The notes below the pieces were generated by a model. That model was not told where the DNA came from. It was given only the letters and a program-made list of their open reading frames with translations, and searched no databases. The position numbers were made by a program, and so were the translations under genes. Shown here piece after piece: positions 45,346-57,376 of a stretch of DNA of 64,000 nucleotides. The stretch covers positions 121,914,723 to 121,978,722 of the forward strand of contig CP136063.1 of NCBI GenBank assembly GCA_032622095.1, given 5' to 3'. Origin of the DNA: Siphonodentalium dalli. Its lineage: Eukaryota > Mollusca > Scaphopoda > Gadilida > Siphonodentaliidae. The number at the start of each line of letters is the position of its first letter. Positions within the stretch are counted from its first letter, which is position 1.

Positions 45346-45430
45346 TGAAATTATAACTAGAGGTCACCCCCCAAAGATCCATATGAAGTCTGGTGATGAT
45401 TGGACAAAAGCGGTCAAGTCGAGCTAATAA
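45321..45430 (+). repeat. Tail of a dispersed element abutting the array
   Basis: Contains actagaggtcacc, gatccatatgaagtctggtg and tgatgattgg, then ends tcgagctaataa. These phrases match the family with the gtcaatgacactgtagctca head (21236, 62308 copies). The head is not present next to it, so the 48-bp array may have expanded within or beside this element. Confidence 0.65.
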
Positions 45431-45547
45431 ATGTTAATTGTTGTTATTGCTATTTGTATTTAATAGTAAGAAGTTAAAAGTGGAGTCACCACCAACCACC
45501 ATTTATGAGAAAACAAATGACCAGACAAGAGAAATGCAATTGAACTA

Positions 45548-45685
45548 CAGCAATGCCCTAAATAATCAACTCCTTATTATAAACCACAGCAGAATTTTGG
45601 GTAATTTTTCAGGATTTAGTCTAAATCCTGAAAAATTAGCCATAATTCCGCTGGATTAAGGAGTTGATTATTTAGGGCATTACTG
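45548..45685. mobile_element. Palindromic MITE, family 1
   Basis: 138 bp, TA on both sides (45546-45547, 45686-45687). Ends cagcaatgccctaaataatc and its complement. The arms meet at tttagtctaaatcctgaaaa, so the outermost 60-70 bp of each arm are kept and the central catcggaaagctctca part is deleted. Confidence 0.85.
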
Positions 45686-45689
45686 TAAT

Positions 45690-46508
45690 TCATGGCTGTA
45701 GAGTGGCTCGACCTTAAATAAGAATCACTTTAGACTCCTAATCAGACTAGATCGATATACTGATGAACCACAAAACCAGATCAGAGACTCATAGTGTGAA
45801 GAACAACCTACCAAACCAGATCAAGAAGTGTTGAAATTAAATTCATGTGTATTGTCAGTGAACTATTGCAGAAATCAATAGAATAGAGATAGCACCTATA
45901 TTATAGGAGTAGACATGATAATCATCATCAAGAACAGCATTCTACTCATTAAAATTACCTCCCCTACAAACCTAGTTTTGAATCAAGGAGTATTCTTAGT
46001 AACAATTGATTAACGAGTGGAAACACATTTGTTCGCAGATTTTCTACCACCAAAAATCACCAATTTATCGATGGAAAGTAAACAGAAGCTGCCATTTCTT
46101 GTTTATTCGAGGAAGAACGGCTGTAGAGAATTGCATGGTCTGCCAGGAAAATCAAATATCTGAGAGGCTCAGTCTCCCAGGCAGTGACCCTTCTAGATGA
46201 TAGATATAGGTGCTAACTTGTTATTTATCTCCAGGAATTTCAACAATGGCTTGTATTTTCATGGTAAATATTGTGTTGGTGAAACACAAAGGTGGATAAA
46301 GCGAATTCCGTTTGAGATTCCACCTCAGGGCAAAGATATAAATGTTAAAGATGAGTATCTGGTTTAATAATAAGACAGGTGGCTGCCAGGAAAAGGAACA
46401 TACTCGCGGAGAATTGTCCTGCCTCACCTTCATTCACCTTCATAAATACTTAGCATCGTAACTTTTTTATTTGCAACAGTCTAAACAGTTGATTGTAATT
46501 ACAGGACA
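45690..46508. other. No gene seen
   Basis: AT-rich sequence. A 64-codon plus frame (46006-46200) and a 70-codon minus frame (46221-46433) lack recognisable motifs. Confidence 0.45.
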
Positions 46509-46886
46509 TTAAAGACATATTAAGGACTTATTGGGGTGCGTGAAATTGAGAATTTAGTATTCGGGCGTTAAGCCAATTGGTGGAATTTAGCATTCTACTA
46601 TCATCGCCAAAAATCTCAAACCAATCGACCGTACTACTCCACAGAAAAAATAGTCTGAACTGCTGCACTCAAATGTAAATATTTACTTCTCGAATCAGGA
46701 CGCAACTTTCTGTGATAAACTAACAGAACTATTTCATCACCGAGAGTCACTGAATTTAATTAATATATAAGAATGATGACGTGTGTAGTAAATTTGATAT
46801 ACTATTTGTAAAAAATAACTACTTTGGGCCAGATTATTCTCCATTTCTATTTGATCACCTTTCCGGAGTGTTTCACATCACTTTAA
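46509..46886 (+). mobile_element. TTAA-bounded repeat, copy 2
   Basis: ttaaagacatattaaggact to gtttcacatcactttaa, with the same internal landmarks as copy 1 (ttctactatcatcgc, aaatatttacttctcg, aagaatgatgacgtgtgt). It has a single right part, so the 116-bp duplication is specific to copy 1. Confidence 0.8.
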
Positions 46887-46889
46887 TAT

Positions 46890-47890
46890 TCACATGCAGA
46901 AAAGAAAAATAACCAATTATAAAATGGAATCATGTGCGCATTTACTACTATTACAAAGATGCTGGCTGAGCATGGTCCTTTATAATACTGTTGTAGATCA
47001 TATTTTCCAATGGCAAATATATCATTAATATATTCAATGAAAATTTCAAACAAAACTCAGAACAGAATAATTACTACTGCTGGGGGATCCATCTGTTATT
47101 GAAAAAAATATATATATATAATGTATTGAAAATGTAAAAAAAAAAATTCTCAGAAATACCGCAGATGGACTTTTCCCATGTAAAAAGTCATTCAAACAAT
47201 TTAGAACTGAATTGAAGAAACCATTCAGGGGTGAAATCAGTGAACAAGGTTAATTAGTATTGTCCCCACATCCGGTTGTAATAAGCAATCTGATTGGCTA
47301 TAATGCCATGTTCAAATCACCATGTCCCCAGGCTGCCACCCTTGACAGCGGGTTTAAAGTGAATGTGTGCGAAGCTTCGAAGGTATATGAGCACGTGAAA
47401 CATTGGGGTGATATATGAATGAACCTTGAACTAACTGGCTGTTTCCACCATTCGTGACATTGCTCTAGCACAGCAAGTTTGACATCACCTGATGATGGAT
47501 CCATTGAATTATTGTTATTGGTGTGAATGAATGTAAACCACACTTAAATTGAGGATGTAGGCCTATTGTTGTGGGGACAAAATCGTTATCACCAGCAACA
47601 TTGTGGGTTCGAAATCTAGGTATTAAATATCCATGTACCCCCGATGTTACCGAAGATAACTAATATTATCTCTTTCTTTACTATAAAATACTCATTGGCA
47701 AGTAGTTCCATTACCGGTAATAGAAAATGTTCATATAAGTTCAATGTTTGTCGAACTTTAACACTATCTGAACATTTCCTACCAAGGATAATGAATCCTT
47801 CTCCGCTTCCATTATCTTTTTGCCTGTCTGTCGTTTGTTTATTTTTCCTGAACACCCCTTCAGATGAATAATAGACCATTCCAATATATA
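46890..47890. other. No gene seen; possible short MITE at 47262-47580
   Basis: attgtccccaca near 47263 and tgtggggacaaa near 47570 form a 12-bp inverted pair about 310 bp apart, which could be the ends of a small element. The enclosed 81-codon minus frame is not recognised. Confidence 0.35.
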
Positions 47891-47896
47891 CTTTTA

Positions 47897-48020
47897 TAAC
47901 TATTAGAACAGGGGGGGGGTCTGGAAAAAAATTGCACATATAGGGCCCAAAAAGGTTTTTTTCCGACCTCGAGGGACCCACCACCCCATTTTTGCAACAA
48001 ATTTTTTTTTTGGGGACCCA
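47897..48020 (+). repeat. G-run repeat, plus-orientation copy
   Basis: ctattagaacagggggggg followed by tctggaaaaaaatt, catatagggccc and a ggggacccacccc phrase. An inverted relative is at 49340-49457. Confidence 0.6.
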
Positions 48021-48059
48021 CCCCCTCGTTTCTCATGTTTTTATCAAAATTTCAGAGGT

Positions 48060-49315
48060 GTTTTTTTAGCCGTTCTTCAATAACTGTGTTAACTGCCTTA
48101 CTAATTGGTAAACACAGATCAGAAAAACGAAAAATATACTGTATTTCCATGTGTTTCCTGCATGGTGTTTTCAGTATCTAACAAGAATATTAATTAAGCA
48201 TTGCAGGTACACTATATGTCACAAATTGCCCAAGACCCCATTATAGCCTTAATATATCGAGTGTGTTGTGTCTGACAGAGAACACTGGCCAGTGTAAATA
48301 GTGGTAAACAGGTCAGGGGTTCCACAATTATATATGCATGATCAAAGAACTCTTTAGTCTTATCCAAGGGATGGGGTGGGAGGGGAATTGTTTTTTGGTT
48401 ATGTATACACATAGATATATGGTTATTATACTGCCTGATATTAGTCGGCGGATATATAGTTGACGTCTCGAGCTGTCTGTCCGTACAAACATTTTGAATT
48501 TTAACTCAAGAGTCAGTTGTCATATTTGATGCCCTATATGCATAATATCGCGGGTTGTGACCACCAATGCCTACCAGAGTTATGGGCCCTGTTCGACTTA
48601 ATGAAATTCAGTCCATACAAAGTTTTTGCAATATAAGTTAATTGTCGGTTGTCATTTCTCAATGCATCTGAATGCATCACATTATTTCAGTTCATCTATT
48701 TGTAAGTGATAACAGTATACAATTAGTATTTTAGTTTCGTCTTGTTGAGCAGTAAAGCTCCCAGATGAAGTTCGGAAATTCAATGAGAATAGCGTCACCT
48801 TCATTTGGGATTGTCTGAGCAGTAAACAGTAATGCCATTCATCATAACCAATTCAGTTTTATTTGGATAATTGTTGCAAATTAACATTACTTGCAATCAT
48901 TCAAGTTGAGAAATAACCAGAAGGAATGAATTTGATTACTTGCCAGAACAAGACAGTATTTCAGACATTAGAAATTTAAGAGATACCCTTTTCAATTTCA
49001 TGTTATGCAACAATCAGGTTAATGATATCTACAGGTAGTCATCATTGAGTATTCACCATGTAGTATCCAATTAGTGATAGAGTTTTTTTGTTTTATTACT
49101 TTTATTCAGATAATATATTAATTTTGTTACTAAATATTTCTTCCGTTGATCATAAGTTTCCCGAACGTTAATACGGTGGTCCACTGTGAAGTGGTCCGGG
49201 ATACTGTGAAATCCAGAATGTTGCTAAATCTGAGGCTAAAGAGTCACTTTAGCTGCCTATATAGCCCTATACCAACAAGCATGGTACTAACATGCTTATA
49301 AACAACATTACATGG
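48060..49315. other. No gene seen; one bivalve-type repeat fragment
   Basis: Near 48535-48605 there is a tttgatgccctatatgcata / accagagttatgggccctg segment like common molluscan interspersed repeats. The remainder is AT-rich and featureless. Confidence 0.45.
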
Positions 49316-49339
49316 TCAGTACTTGTAAATTGTTTGAAA

Positions 49340-49457
49340 AAAAACCCATTTTGGAAAAAAATTACAAGCACCATTTTTTCCGCCTCTAGACCACCCACCC
49401 ACCCCGACCCTATATACGGATTTGTTTTGCAGACCCCCCCCCTGATTAGAAAGGGTT
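49340..49457 (-). repeat. G-run repeat, minus-orientation copy
   Basis: On the minus strand: tttctaatcaggggggggg, tctgcaaaacaaatcc, tatatagggtcggggtgg. It matches the order of landmarks at 47897-48020. Either a dispersed element or an inverted duplication 1.4 kb apart. Confidence 0.6.
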
Positions 49458-49699
49458 AAAGTCCAAGTTGTAACCTTGAGAATCAAGGGGTTAAAACTGA
49501 CCAATCTGTACATTAATTTGTGATTCCCTGCCTCTAGCCTGATCCCTATTATGATGCACACTTATTAAAAAGATCAGATCAAATCTGAATGTCAATATCC
49601 ATCTTTGTAGTATAAGATCAGTTGTGAGAAGTTAATATAATTTGGCTTTGAGCGTAGATGTAAACTCTCATTTCCAGGATGCCAAGAAATCCCGTTGTA

Positions 49700-50275
49700 C
49701 CTGGTATCACCAACCCGGAAGGTATCACCAAACTGCACCATGCAGTTTTTGATAAATGAATATATCGTTTGAAGATATCCACTATTCAAAACATACTTTC
49801 CTGAAGCGGAATGATCCCTTAATAGGATAGCGACCTGAGCTTGCTATCACCCCGCTACATTTAATGGAAATTGCGGCTCATATCCAATTTTATAATAAAT
49901 AATAGATACTTTTTGACAGTAAGTAGTTTCATAAGTGTCTGCTGCTAATGGCGGAGAATGAGTAAATATCAATAGAATAATATATGTTGTTTAGGGGTAT
50001 GGGAATTTGAAAATGACCCAACAGAAGTGCATTTAAACAGTGAGGACCTCTTATATACCAACGGAATGACACTATAGGCTATCTGTGGTTGTGAATATCG
50101 TATCGTCAAGGTCAAAAGCGGGTCCAGAACCTGTACAAATAGTCCACAGGTTGGGCGAGACACCCTCACTTAAATTTCTTGTATGTGGGCATGATAACAT
50201 CCTTAATATATGGTATTGACTGTTCTGACTATATGACCTTGTTATATACTCATCATCGTATTATATGGTTGCACC

Positions 50276-50328
<53 letters not shown>

Positions 50329-50605
50329 CAATCCTATACATCATTGGCAAATTGTTATAAAATTTGAGCGAACAAAATCAAAAACAGTATTGAAATAATT
50401 CAATCAAAATTGGTAAATGGTTAGATCTGGGATAACCGACTGACATCGGGTGGGTAAATATTCCTGCTTCGTATGGACGCACACAAATATTTTGTCCGTC
50501 GTCTGTTTTACGATGAGAAATACACATATTGGCACATTATATATCTGAAAATTGCTTTCCCATTCAGTCCAGTTTGGTGATAACTTCCGGGTTGGTGATA
50601 CCAGG
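49700..50605. mobile_element. Region bounded by 36-bp inverted repeats
   Basis: Left arm 49700-49735 and right arm 50570-50605 are complementary with one mismatch (cctggtatcaccaacccgga then a-g/t-tatcaccaaactg). Each arm itself contains two tatcaccaa motifs. The enclosed 0.83 kb has no gene but includes the (TA)n microsatellite. This could be a non-autonomous DNA transposon about 0.9 kb long. Confidence 0.65.
50279..50325. repeat. (TA)n microsatellite, about 47 bp
   Basis: Uninterrupted alternation of T and A. The open frame through it (IYIYIY) is an artefact. Confidence 0.95.
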
Positions 50606-50612
50606 AATACGG

Positions 50613-51333
50613 GGGGTGAAGAAGGTATATGGAATCGGTTATTTCCGCTACTAGTATTGGCTGCCTAAAGTTATCCAAACTGAGTGTCATATAGCTGTGC
50701 TGATTAATTTTCATTTTTGTGAGAAATTGACTTTGAAGTTTTTGGGTCAAAATTTGTAAATTCCACTACCATAAGAAGCTATCTGATTGTTATAATAACT
50801 GCAATACAAATGAAATGAATCATTGGAAGGAATGAGTCTGTTTGTTGATAGAATAGCTGGTCATCCATTCAAATATATAAGAACTACTCATAAATGAGTA
50901 TTTCATTATAAAAGGGTTAAAGCTTCTGATATTTATTTGCTCTATACTTTCTCTGGCAGTCATATCAGGAACATATCAGCATTACATCATTTGCTGATGA
51001 CTGTGTTGAACAGTGCTATTGTTGAGAGCAGCCACTCAACTGCTACTAAAATCTGGAATGTTGACATGATCTAATACACACCTGTGAATAGCAGTATTCT
51101 CATGGAACCAATCGTATTTTCATGACAGATGATTATGGTGTACTTACCTGGAAATAGAAAAAGGTTATATTCAAAGAATGAACGCAATCAACATAGTGAC
51201 ATTTATGAAGTGATCAGTTATTTATGTATGCCAAAAAAATCATAACTGCTCATATTTCCTGACTCTTTTTCTCCACAATTCAGACCAGAGAGTGAAAACA
51301 GTAGGTTCGTCAGCTTTTAACCCTTTCTAATGC
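50613..51333. other. No gene seen
   Basis: AT-rich sequence without supported features. Confidence 0.5.
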
Positions 51334-51617
51334 TATATAAAATGGATTCTCACATCAGTTATAACACTGAGAGCTTTCCGATGAATGGCGCAACAAGCCA
51401 TATTTCCAACTAAATCCTGAAAAGTTACCCATAATTCTGCTGTGGTTAAGGCGTCGATTACTTAGGGCATTACTGTATATAAAATGGATTCTCACATCAG
51501 TTATAACACTGAGAGCTTTCCGATGAATGGCGCAACAAGCCATATTTCCAACTAAATCCTGAAAAGTTACCCTTAATTCTGCTGTGATTAAAGAGTCGAT
51601 TATTTAGGGCATTACTA
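51334..51617 (+). mobile_element. Tandem duplication of half a family 1 MITE (2 x 142 bp)
   Basis: Each copy runs tatataaaatggattctcac ... actgagagctttccgatg ... cagaattat-type arm ... tagggcattactg/a. Only the right half of the MITE is present. Copy 2 (51476-51617) follows copy 1 without a gap. They differ at about five positions near gtggttaaggcgtcgattac. Confidence 0.85.
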
Positions 51618-52349
51618 TTTAACATTCTAATGGTTCATTCTTCATCTGGGGGATGTTTAAGAAATATAAGCAGATGACTGAGACAAACTGATATTACAAT
51701 ATAAATGCAGAAGGATTCCTATTTATTGGTGGGAAATGTTTTGATAATAAGTTCAAATGGCTATGGTCATTTTTAAACTTTTTATGTGAACATTTCATAT
51801 TAAAAGGGAAGAAAGGGTTTAAGCAACTTATAACATTCACGCCTCAAATAAAATCTAGTAATTGCTCATGTTTGTCACAATCAGAGAGGATGCATTACTT
51901 GTACTTTCCGCACAGACACTTTTAATTGTTAACAGATCAGAATAAATGAAAGATCCTTACTGTTACATAAGGTAGAGTATAAAGAGGAACCCTTCTTAAG
52001 GCGATAACCTCAGTCACCTCCATAAGATTTTATGAGGGAATTATAGTCATGTATTTCTATTTGATTTATAACAGTGCCATCGGTCATAAAAAATCCTATT
52101 GGGAAGGGCCTTATATCCTGTTTAAGCTCACTATAGTTTTTTGGGGATATAAAAAACACTTATCCCTGAGCTTAAATGTGGCGCTATGCATTATTTGCTG
52201 AAAATTTAGTCGTTACTTGATTCCCAGTAATTAATTTTATAATAATGAGATTTTCAATTAATAATTGTTGAACAAGCAACCTGAACTTATTAATTACATC
52301 ACTAAAAAAAGGAATAGTTTAATAGAGTGACTCTGTCAGTCTGCTAATT
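51618..52349. other. No gene seen
   Basis: AT-rich sequence without supported features. Confidence 0.5.
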
Positions 52350-52704
52350 ATAGTACATCAACCTCCCTACAAACAAAGAACGAACCAATCGAACTCATAC
52401 CATTAAATATAGTACATCAACCTCCCTACAAACAAAGAACGAACCAATCGAACTCATACCATTAATTATAGTACATCAACCTCCCTACAAACAAAGAACG
52501 AACCAATCGAACTCATACCATTAATTATAGTACATCAACTTCCCTACAAACAAAGAACGAACCAATCAAACTCATAACATTAAATATAGTACATCAACCT
52601 CCCTACAAACAAAGAACGAACCAATCGAACTCATACCATTAATTATAGTACATCAACCTTCCTACCAACAAAGAACGAACCAATCTAACTGATACCATTA
52701 ATCT
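52350..52704 (+). repeat. 59-bp tandem repeat, six copies
   Basis: tagtacatcaacctccctac / aaacaaagaacgaaccaatc / gaactcataccattaatta, with starts at 52351, 52410, 52469, 52528, 52587 and 52646. The last copy is the most diverged. Confidence 0.95.
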
Positions 52705-53671
52705 GACAGCAAGAACTCATTTAGTAATCATAGAGTTAATATTGGAATCTCTGGTCCATACATGGTTGATATTAAAACTAAGTCCAGTCGTCTGTAAACT
52801 GGACCCCATCCTGATATTTAAAGCAGTCGGTCACATTTATATTGAAGTATGAAAATACTTTTCACTGACGATTCACGATTGAGATGTGAGAATATCGACT
52901 TGTTTGGGTGAGAACATTTCGATGGTAGCTACGCATAACTGACAGCTAATTAATTTAACTCATCCTTGAAGCCTGTGAAGAAACTGTGCTTGGCGCCTCA
53001 TGATTCGCACTGATTTCCATGATGTTATAAAGATGATTACAATGCAGCCGATGGGCGCCGACAAGCTACACATATGACGAAATTCTAAATATTGTTCTGA
53101 CAAATAGTGGATTTATTCCTCGTTATCACGTATTCAATCAATTCTAAAAATGCAAGTAATGATAGTCAGGACCATGATAACATGGGTATGCTAGCAAGTG
53201 AGGGGCTGCATCCTATTCGGATAAAATGTTCAATACACCTATCTTAGGAACTCGACAGGTGGTGATCACCAATTTCTATTCCACACCCATTGGTATGAGG
53301 CAAGTGTGTTCAACGTAATAGCAGCTATTTTAATAATACATATTGTTCCACCAGTGGAATACATGTCGGAACTGCTTCTTCTTGACATCGCCAAGAAAGA
53401 TCAGTGCATCACTATCTGCTTTCAATGATGCACGGATCATCGCTGGTTATTCATCAGACTTAAATCACAATAAAGGCAGCTATAGTTTCAAGGATGGTAT
53501 TTTGTGCAATGACCTAATCCGACACAATGGTGTAGAATAAATACAGAATACGACTTGCATCATAATCTCAAATATTTTATGGAACTCAATGCGAACGGCG
53601 CATAGTTACATTTCACGAAATATATCATTGTGCCAACCGCAACTCAATCGATAAAATATTCAATTAATCAA
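52705..53671. other. No gene seen
   Basis: A 65-codon plus frame (53343-53540) has no recognised motif. No repeat family found. Confidence 0.5.
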
Positions 53672-53862
53672 CTCTAATCACAACTTAATGACTTTTTAAA
53701 GCCGTCTGTATCACAAACAGAAGGGCATTGTACGTAGCTGACAGAACAACTTTTTACAGCTGGAAAAAAGGGATATTCTTCCCATGTTTGGCAACACATT
53801 TGAGAGTTTTTAACAAATCAATAACCAATAGTTTTGTTATCTATGGAAACCTGAGATTATTA

Positions 53863-53973
53863 GAGTAATGCCCTAAATAATCAACTCCTTACCACAGCAG
53901 AATTATGGGAAACTTTTCATGATAAATAACGCTTGTTGCCATTCATCGGAAAGCTCTCACTAGGGCATTACTG
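53863..53973. mobile_element. Palindromic MITE, family 1 (asymmetric deletion)
   Basis: TA on both sides. Left arm gagtaatgccctaaataatc complete to the central catcggaaagctctcac; the right arm is cut to tagggcattactg. So most of one arm is lost. Confidence 0.8.
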
Positions 53974-54011
53974 TATCATTCATGTTATTTTGTACTTTTG
54001 TTTAAAACTCT

Positions 54012-54085
54012 GTGCCAATGCATTCTCTTATAAATACGAGTCTCCCATAAGGGAGACTCTCATATATAAGAGAATGCACTGACAC
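54012..54085. repeat. Hairpin, 35-bp stem and 4-nt loop
   Basis: 54012-54046 pairs with 54051-54085 with about five mismatches; the inner seven pairs (agtctccc side) are perfect and the loop is ataa. The size is close to that of a precursor microRNA, but no conservation can be tested here. Confidence 0.8.
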
Positions 54086-54240
54086 ATGATATGTATTGCA
54101 GCTCCTGTCATGAAAGGGCTATTAAATAGGTGTTAACTTTTCCTAAACCATATAAAATACCACTAATATAATTATATTGTAAGAGTTTCCTGAAATGAAT
54201 GGTATCGATCGACCAATATTTTACAACTTTCTCAAGGAAT

Positions 54241-54335
54241 GAAAAAGAGGCTTGCCAAAACTTTTGCCAAATGAAAATATTTTTTGCCAAATGTGAATTA
54301 TTTTTGCCATTGGCAAATTTGGCAAGTGGCAGAGT
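54241..54335 (+). repeat. Irregular ttgccaaa repeats
   Basis: ttgccaaa or close variants occur five to six times, some inverted (tttggcaa). Low-complexity, no period. Confidence 0.5.
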
Positions 54336-54404
54336 GATTCCTGCTCACCCAATTTGGTTGTGTTTGCCACCGTTGGACAAATTGTTGAGAACAAACAAAC
54401 TTAC

Positions 54405-54472
54405 CATGGTAATTATAATGAAAATGAGTTTATGACTCTAATCATAAACTCATTTTCATTATAATTACCATG
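54405..54472. repeat. Perfect 31-bp hairpin, 6-nt loop
   Basis: catggtaattataatgaaaa plus tgagtttatga is exactly complementary to 54442-54472. The loop is ctctaa. The stem can extend outward with a small bulge (caaac/gtttg). A perfect AT-rich stem of this length is unusual unless it is recent or constrained. Confidence 0.9.
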
Positions 54473-54733
54473 TTGTTTGCATTGTTCATAGAGCACATGA
54501 GTGTATTTTGCACTACAAATCCATGGCTCAGATTCATTCATTTGTTGGATATATTCTGTTGAGTTTAATAGATGGTCCCATAAATGGCCGGATTTGCATA
54601 CAGTCCCCTTTAAGATGCACACTGTGTTCTGTCTATATCTACAACTCACCTGATATTATAAGACTATTAAAAATCAATAATGGGATGGGAACTATAGCCT
54701 TGTCCACATATTTAAGAATCAACGCTACACAGT

Positions 54734-55109
54734 TTAAAGTGTTGTGAAACACTCCAGCAGGGTGATCAAATAGAAATGGAAAATACTCTTGCTTAAAGAA
54801 GTCATTTTTACAATTATTATATCCAAATTGACTACACACACTGTCATTCTTATATATCAATTACATGCAGTGTCGCTTGATGGCGAAATTTTCGTAAATT
54901 TATCACTGATAGATGCGTCCCGAATCGAGAAGTAAATATTTACAATTGAGCTTAATAGTTCAGTTGATGTTTTCTATTGAGTGGTACAGTCCATTTGATT
55001 GAGATTTTCTGTGATGTTAGTAGAATGCTACATTCCTCCAGTTGGCATAGTGCCTGCATACTGACTTCTACGTTTTACGCACACAAACAAGTCCATAATA
55101 TGTCTTTAA
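54734..55109 (-). mobile_element. TTAA-bounded repeat, copy 3 (minus strand)
   Basis: Reverse complement of the order seen at 20189 and 46509: gtgttgtgaaacactcc at the left, gagaagtaaatatttac inside, and aagtccataatatgtcttta at the right. TTAA lies at both ends. Confidence 0.8.
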
Positions 55110-55114
55110 TGTCA

Positions 55115-57050
55115 AAATGCGTCATTTCAGTATTCCCTCAAAATGAAAAAACACATTCATCATGTAATGCATGGAAATAATTATAATAAATACTGATGAG
55201 CATATCTTAACTCCACAAACATATGGAAAGCAAAATAAAAAAATATAGTTCTTAACTTGATATAAATAATTATATTGCCACCTTTAAAAAATGCATTACA
55301 TGGAGAGGATATAAACTGTGCTTGATGGGTTTTAGGATGTGGTGAAAATCAATTTCTTCACCCTCACAAGGGATTACACCAGATTGAATTTAAAATCTTC
55401 ACGTCAGCTGCATATAGGAATGACTCCATGCCCTACACCAGGAATCAGGATTTAAGAGAACTGTCTGAATGGAGTATGATAGAAATTAATTATTTTCTCA
55501 TTGTCAAGTCATCTCACATGTGCATACTGAACACTAACATTCTGGGTCCAGCAATATTCCCTAAGGCTTCCACAGACGAATAAAACCACCGTAAACATTT
55601 TGAACAGAAGCCATTGGAAGTGGTTTATATAAAGAGATATTTTGCTTTGTATACACAATAAATAAACATTTACTATTTCACATACTAGTAAAATCGATAC
55701 CTTTTAATATAAAGAGACTATCAATGCTTTTGAGTGGACAACAAAAACTCATTGAGTTGACACCATAAACTCATATTTATTTATTTAACTAGGATCAATT
55801 AATGAACTCTGTATGAAAACCATGAATTGTTTTGCACGAGAAGCGGTCTCGTATATGGAGTACAATGTTGTTGACTAAGAAACCAATGATAACTGTTGCT
55901 CGAACCTAATTTTATAAAGACAGTATAGCTGTCCCACAACTGTGTTATTTATCTCCCCATTTTGTTCTACGGAAAAACAAGATGAAGCAGGTTATGCGGA
56001 AATGACTATGTTTATGTAAAATTTAAATAATATGTTAAAAACAAGAACGAAAACATATGAGAAAAGATAGCCAAATAAACAAGGAGTCATTAGCGGCAGA
56101 TATTAAACCACCCTCGTTTTAATAGGAATGTTAAACCAAGTGAAATCAGTAGGTGTACTCTTTCTTAAATATGTCAAACTGTTGTGGGATATATTAAGCG
56201 TGAAAAAACACTCTCAGGAAGAATGATAACATGCGAGATCCTAAACATACAAGCAAAATTTAGAAGCCAAAATTTCCAACACCGATATTTTGCCAACCCA
56301 AGTTTGAGATTATCCATTCTAAAACTCGCAAATAATATATACTGCAAATATGCTCGATGGGTTAACACCAAGATGCATGATCCATGCAGAAAATGTCAAA
56401 GACAATTTTCATCAACAATCTGACCACCTATAGAGAAGACCTGCATGTAATAATGCTATGTCAATGATGCAACAGAAGGGAATTATGCAGGATGGCAATC
56501 AAGGTGTCTGTTCCAATAATCCCTAACAGTGGGATGATCTACTACACCATTCATCTTGTATAGCAAGAAAGGAAATTCCTAGAGAGACTGCGTCAGCAGA
56601 CGACATGATAATGATTGATACCGATTGGCATGCTGTGATTTGATTGGTTGGAAGCATCAAACTGTGATCCTGATTAGCTGCCATGCTTACGCTTCAACAA
56701 AGTTGGATACGAGAATTATTTTCGATATTTTCCCTACTGTTTGATGATAGTGTTTATCAGACAAACCGCATGCTGCTGATATCAAATACACTGATCAACT
56801 AATATGTCCCAGCTCAAAATTGACACTGTATGAGCATTAGAAATTGCTTCATTTCAAAACAGTTGATTTTAAACTAGCGAGACAGAACAAGACAATGACC
56901 ACCAGTGGGATATTAATAAGATATTGGACAGTGGACAAAAGGTTGTACACTTTTTTAGAAAGATACATTTCAATAACTTTTCTTCTATAATTAAATAATT
57001 TCAAGGATTTACATGTAGCTAGATATTATAATCTCAGCTTTCCAAAACAA
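55115..57050. other. No gene recognised
   Basis: AT-rich interior of the inverted-repeat-bounded region. Overlapping frames at 56174-56423 on both strands show no motif. Confidence 0.45.
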
Positions 57051-57376
57051 AAAAACTGTTGGTTATTGATTTGTTAAAAACTCTCAAATGTGTTGCCAAA
57101 CATGGGAAGAATATCCCTTTTTTCCAGGTGTATAAAGTTGTTCTGTCAGCAACGTACAATGCCCTTCTGTTCGTGATACAGACGGCTTTAAAAAGTAATT
57201 AAGTTGTGATTAGATTGTGATGCAGTTTTTCCTCCATTCCCAGAGCTGCCCATATCCAATCAAAAATCGACTCATGGCTTTTCAGTGTTTTCACTGAAGT
57301 TTATTAATTTTCAGTAAAGGGTATACTAAAGATAAATTGAAACAACCACTGTGACAACTGAGATCAAAAGTTGGCA

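Larger units (their letters stand above)
53672..57214. mobile_element. 3.5 kb region with about 164-bp terminal inverted repeats
   Basis: 53672-53835 is the reverse complement of about 57052-57214 with few mismatches (shared landmarks: tctaatcacaactta, agccgtctgtatcac, cagaagggcattgtacgt, ggatattcttcccatgtttg, ttaacaaatcaataacca). The interior holds a MITE, two hairpins and a TTAA-bounded repeat, but no recognisable transposase. It could be a decayed or non-autonomous DNA transposon, or two inverted insertions of one element. No target-site duplication was evident. Confidence 0.65.

Noticed and set aside
47600-47625. gggttcgaaatc as a tRNA box B
   Set aside because: No convincing box A upstream and no acceptor or anticodon stems.
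50179-50367. 62-codon frame with IYIYIY
   Set aside because: It is a translation of the TA microsatellite.
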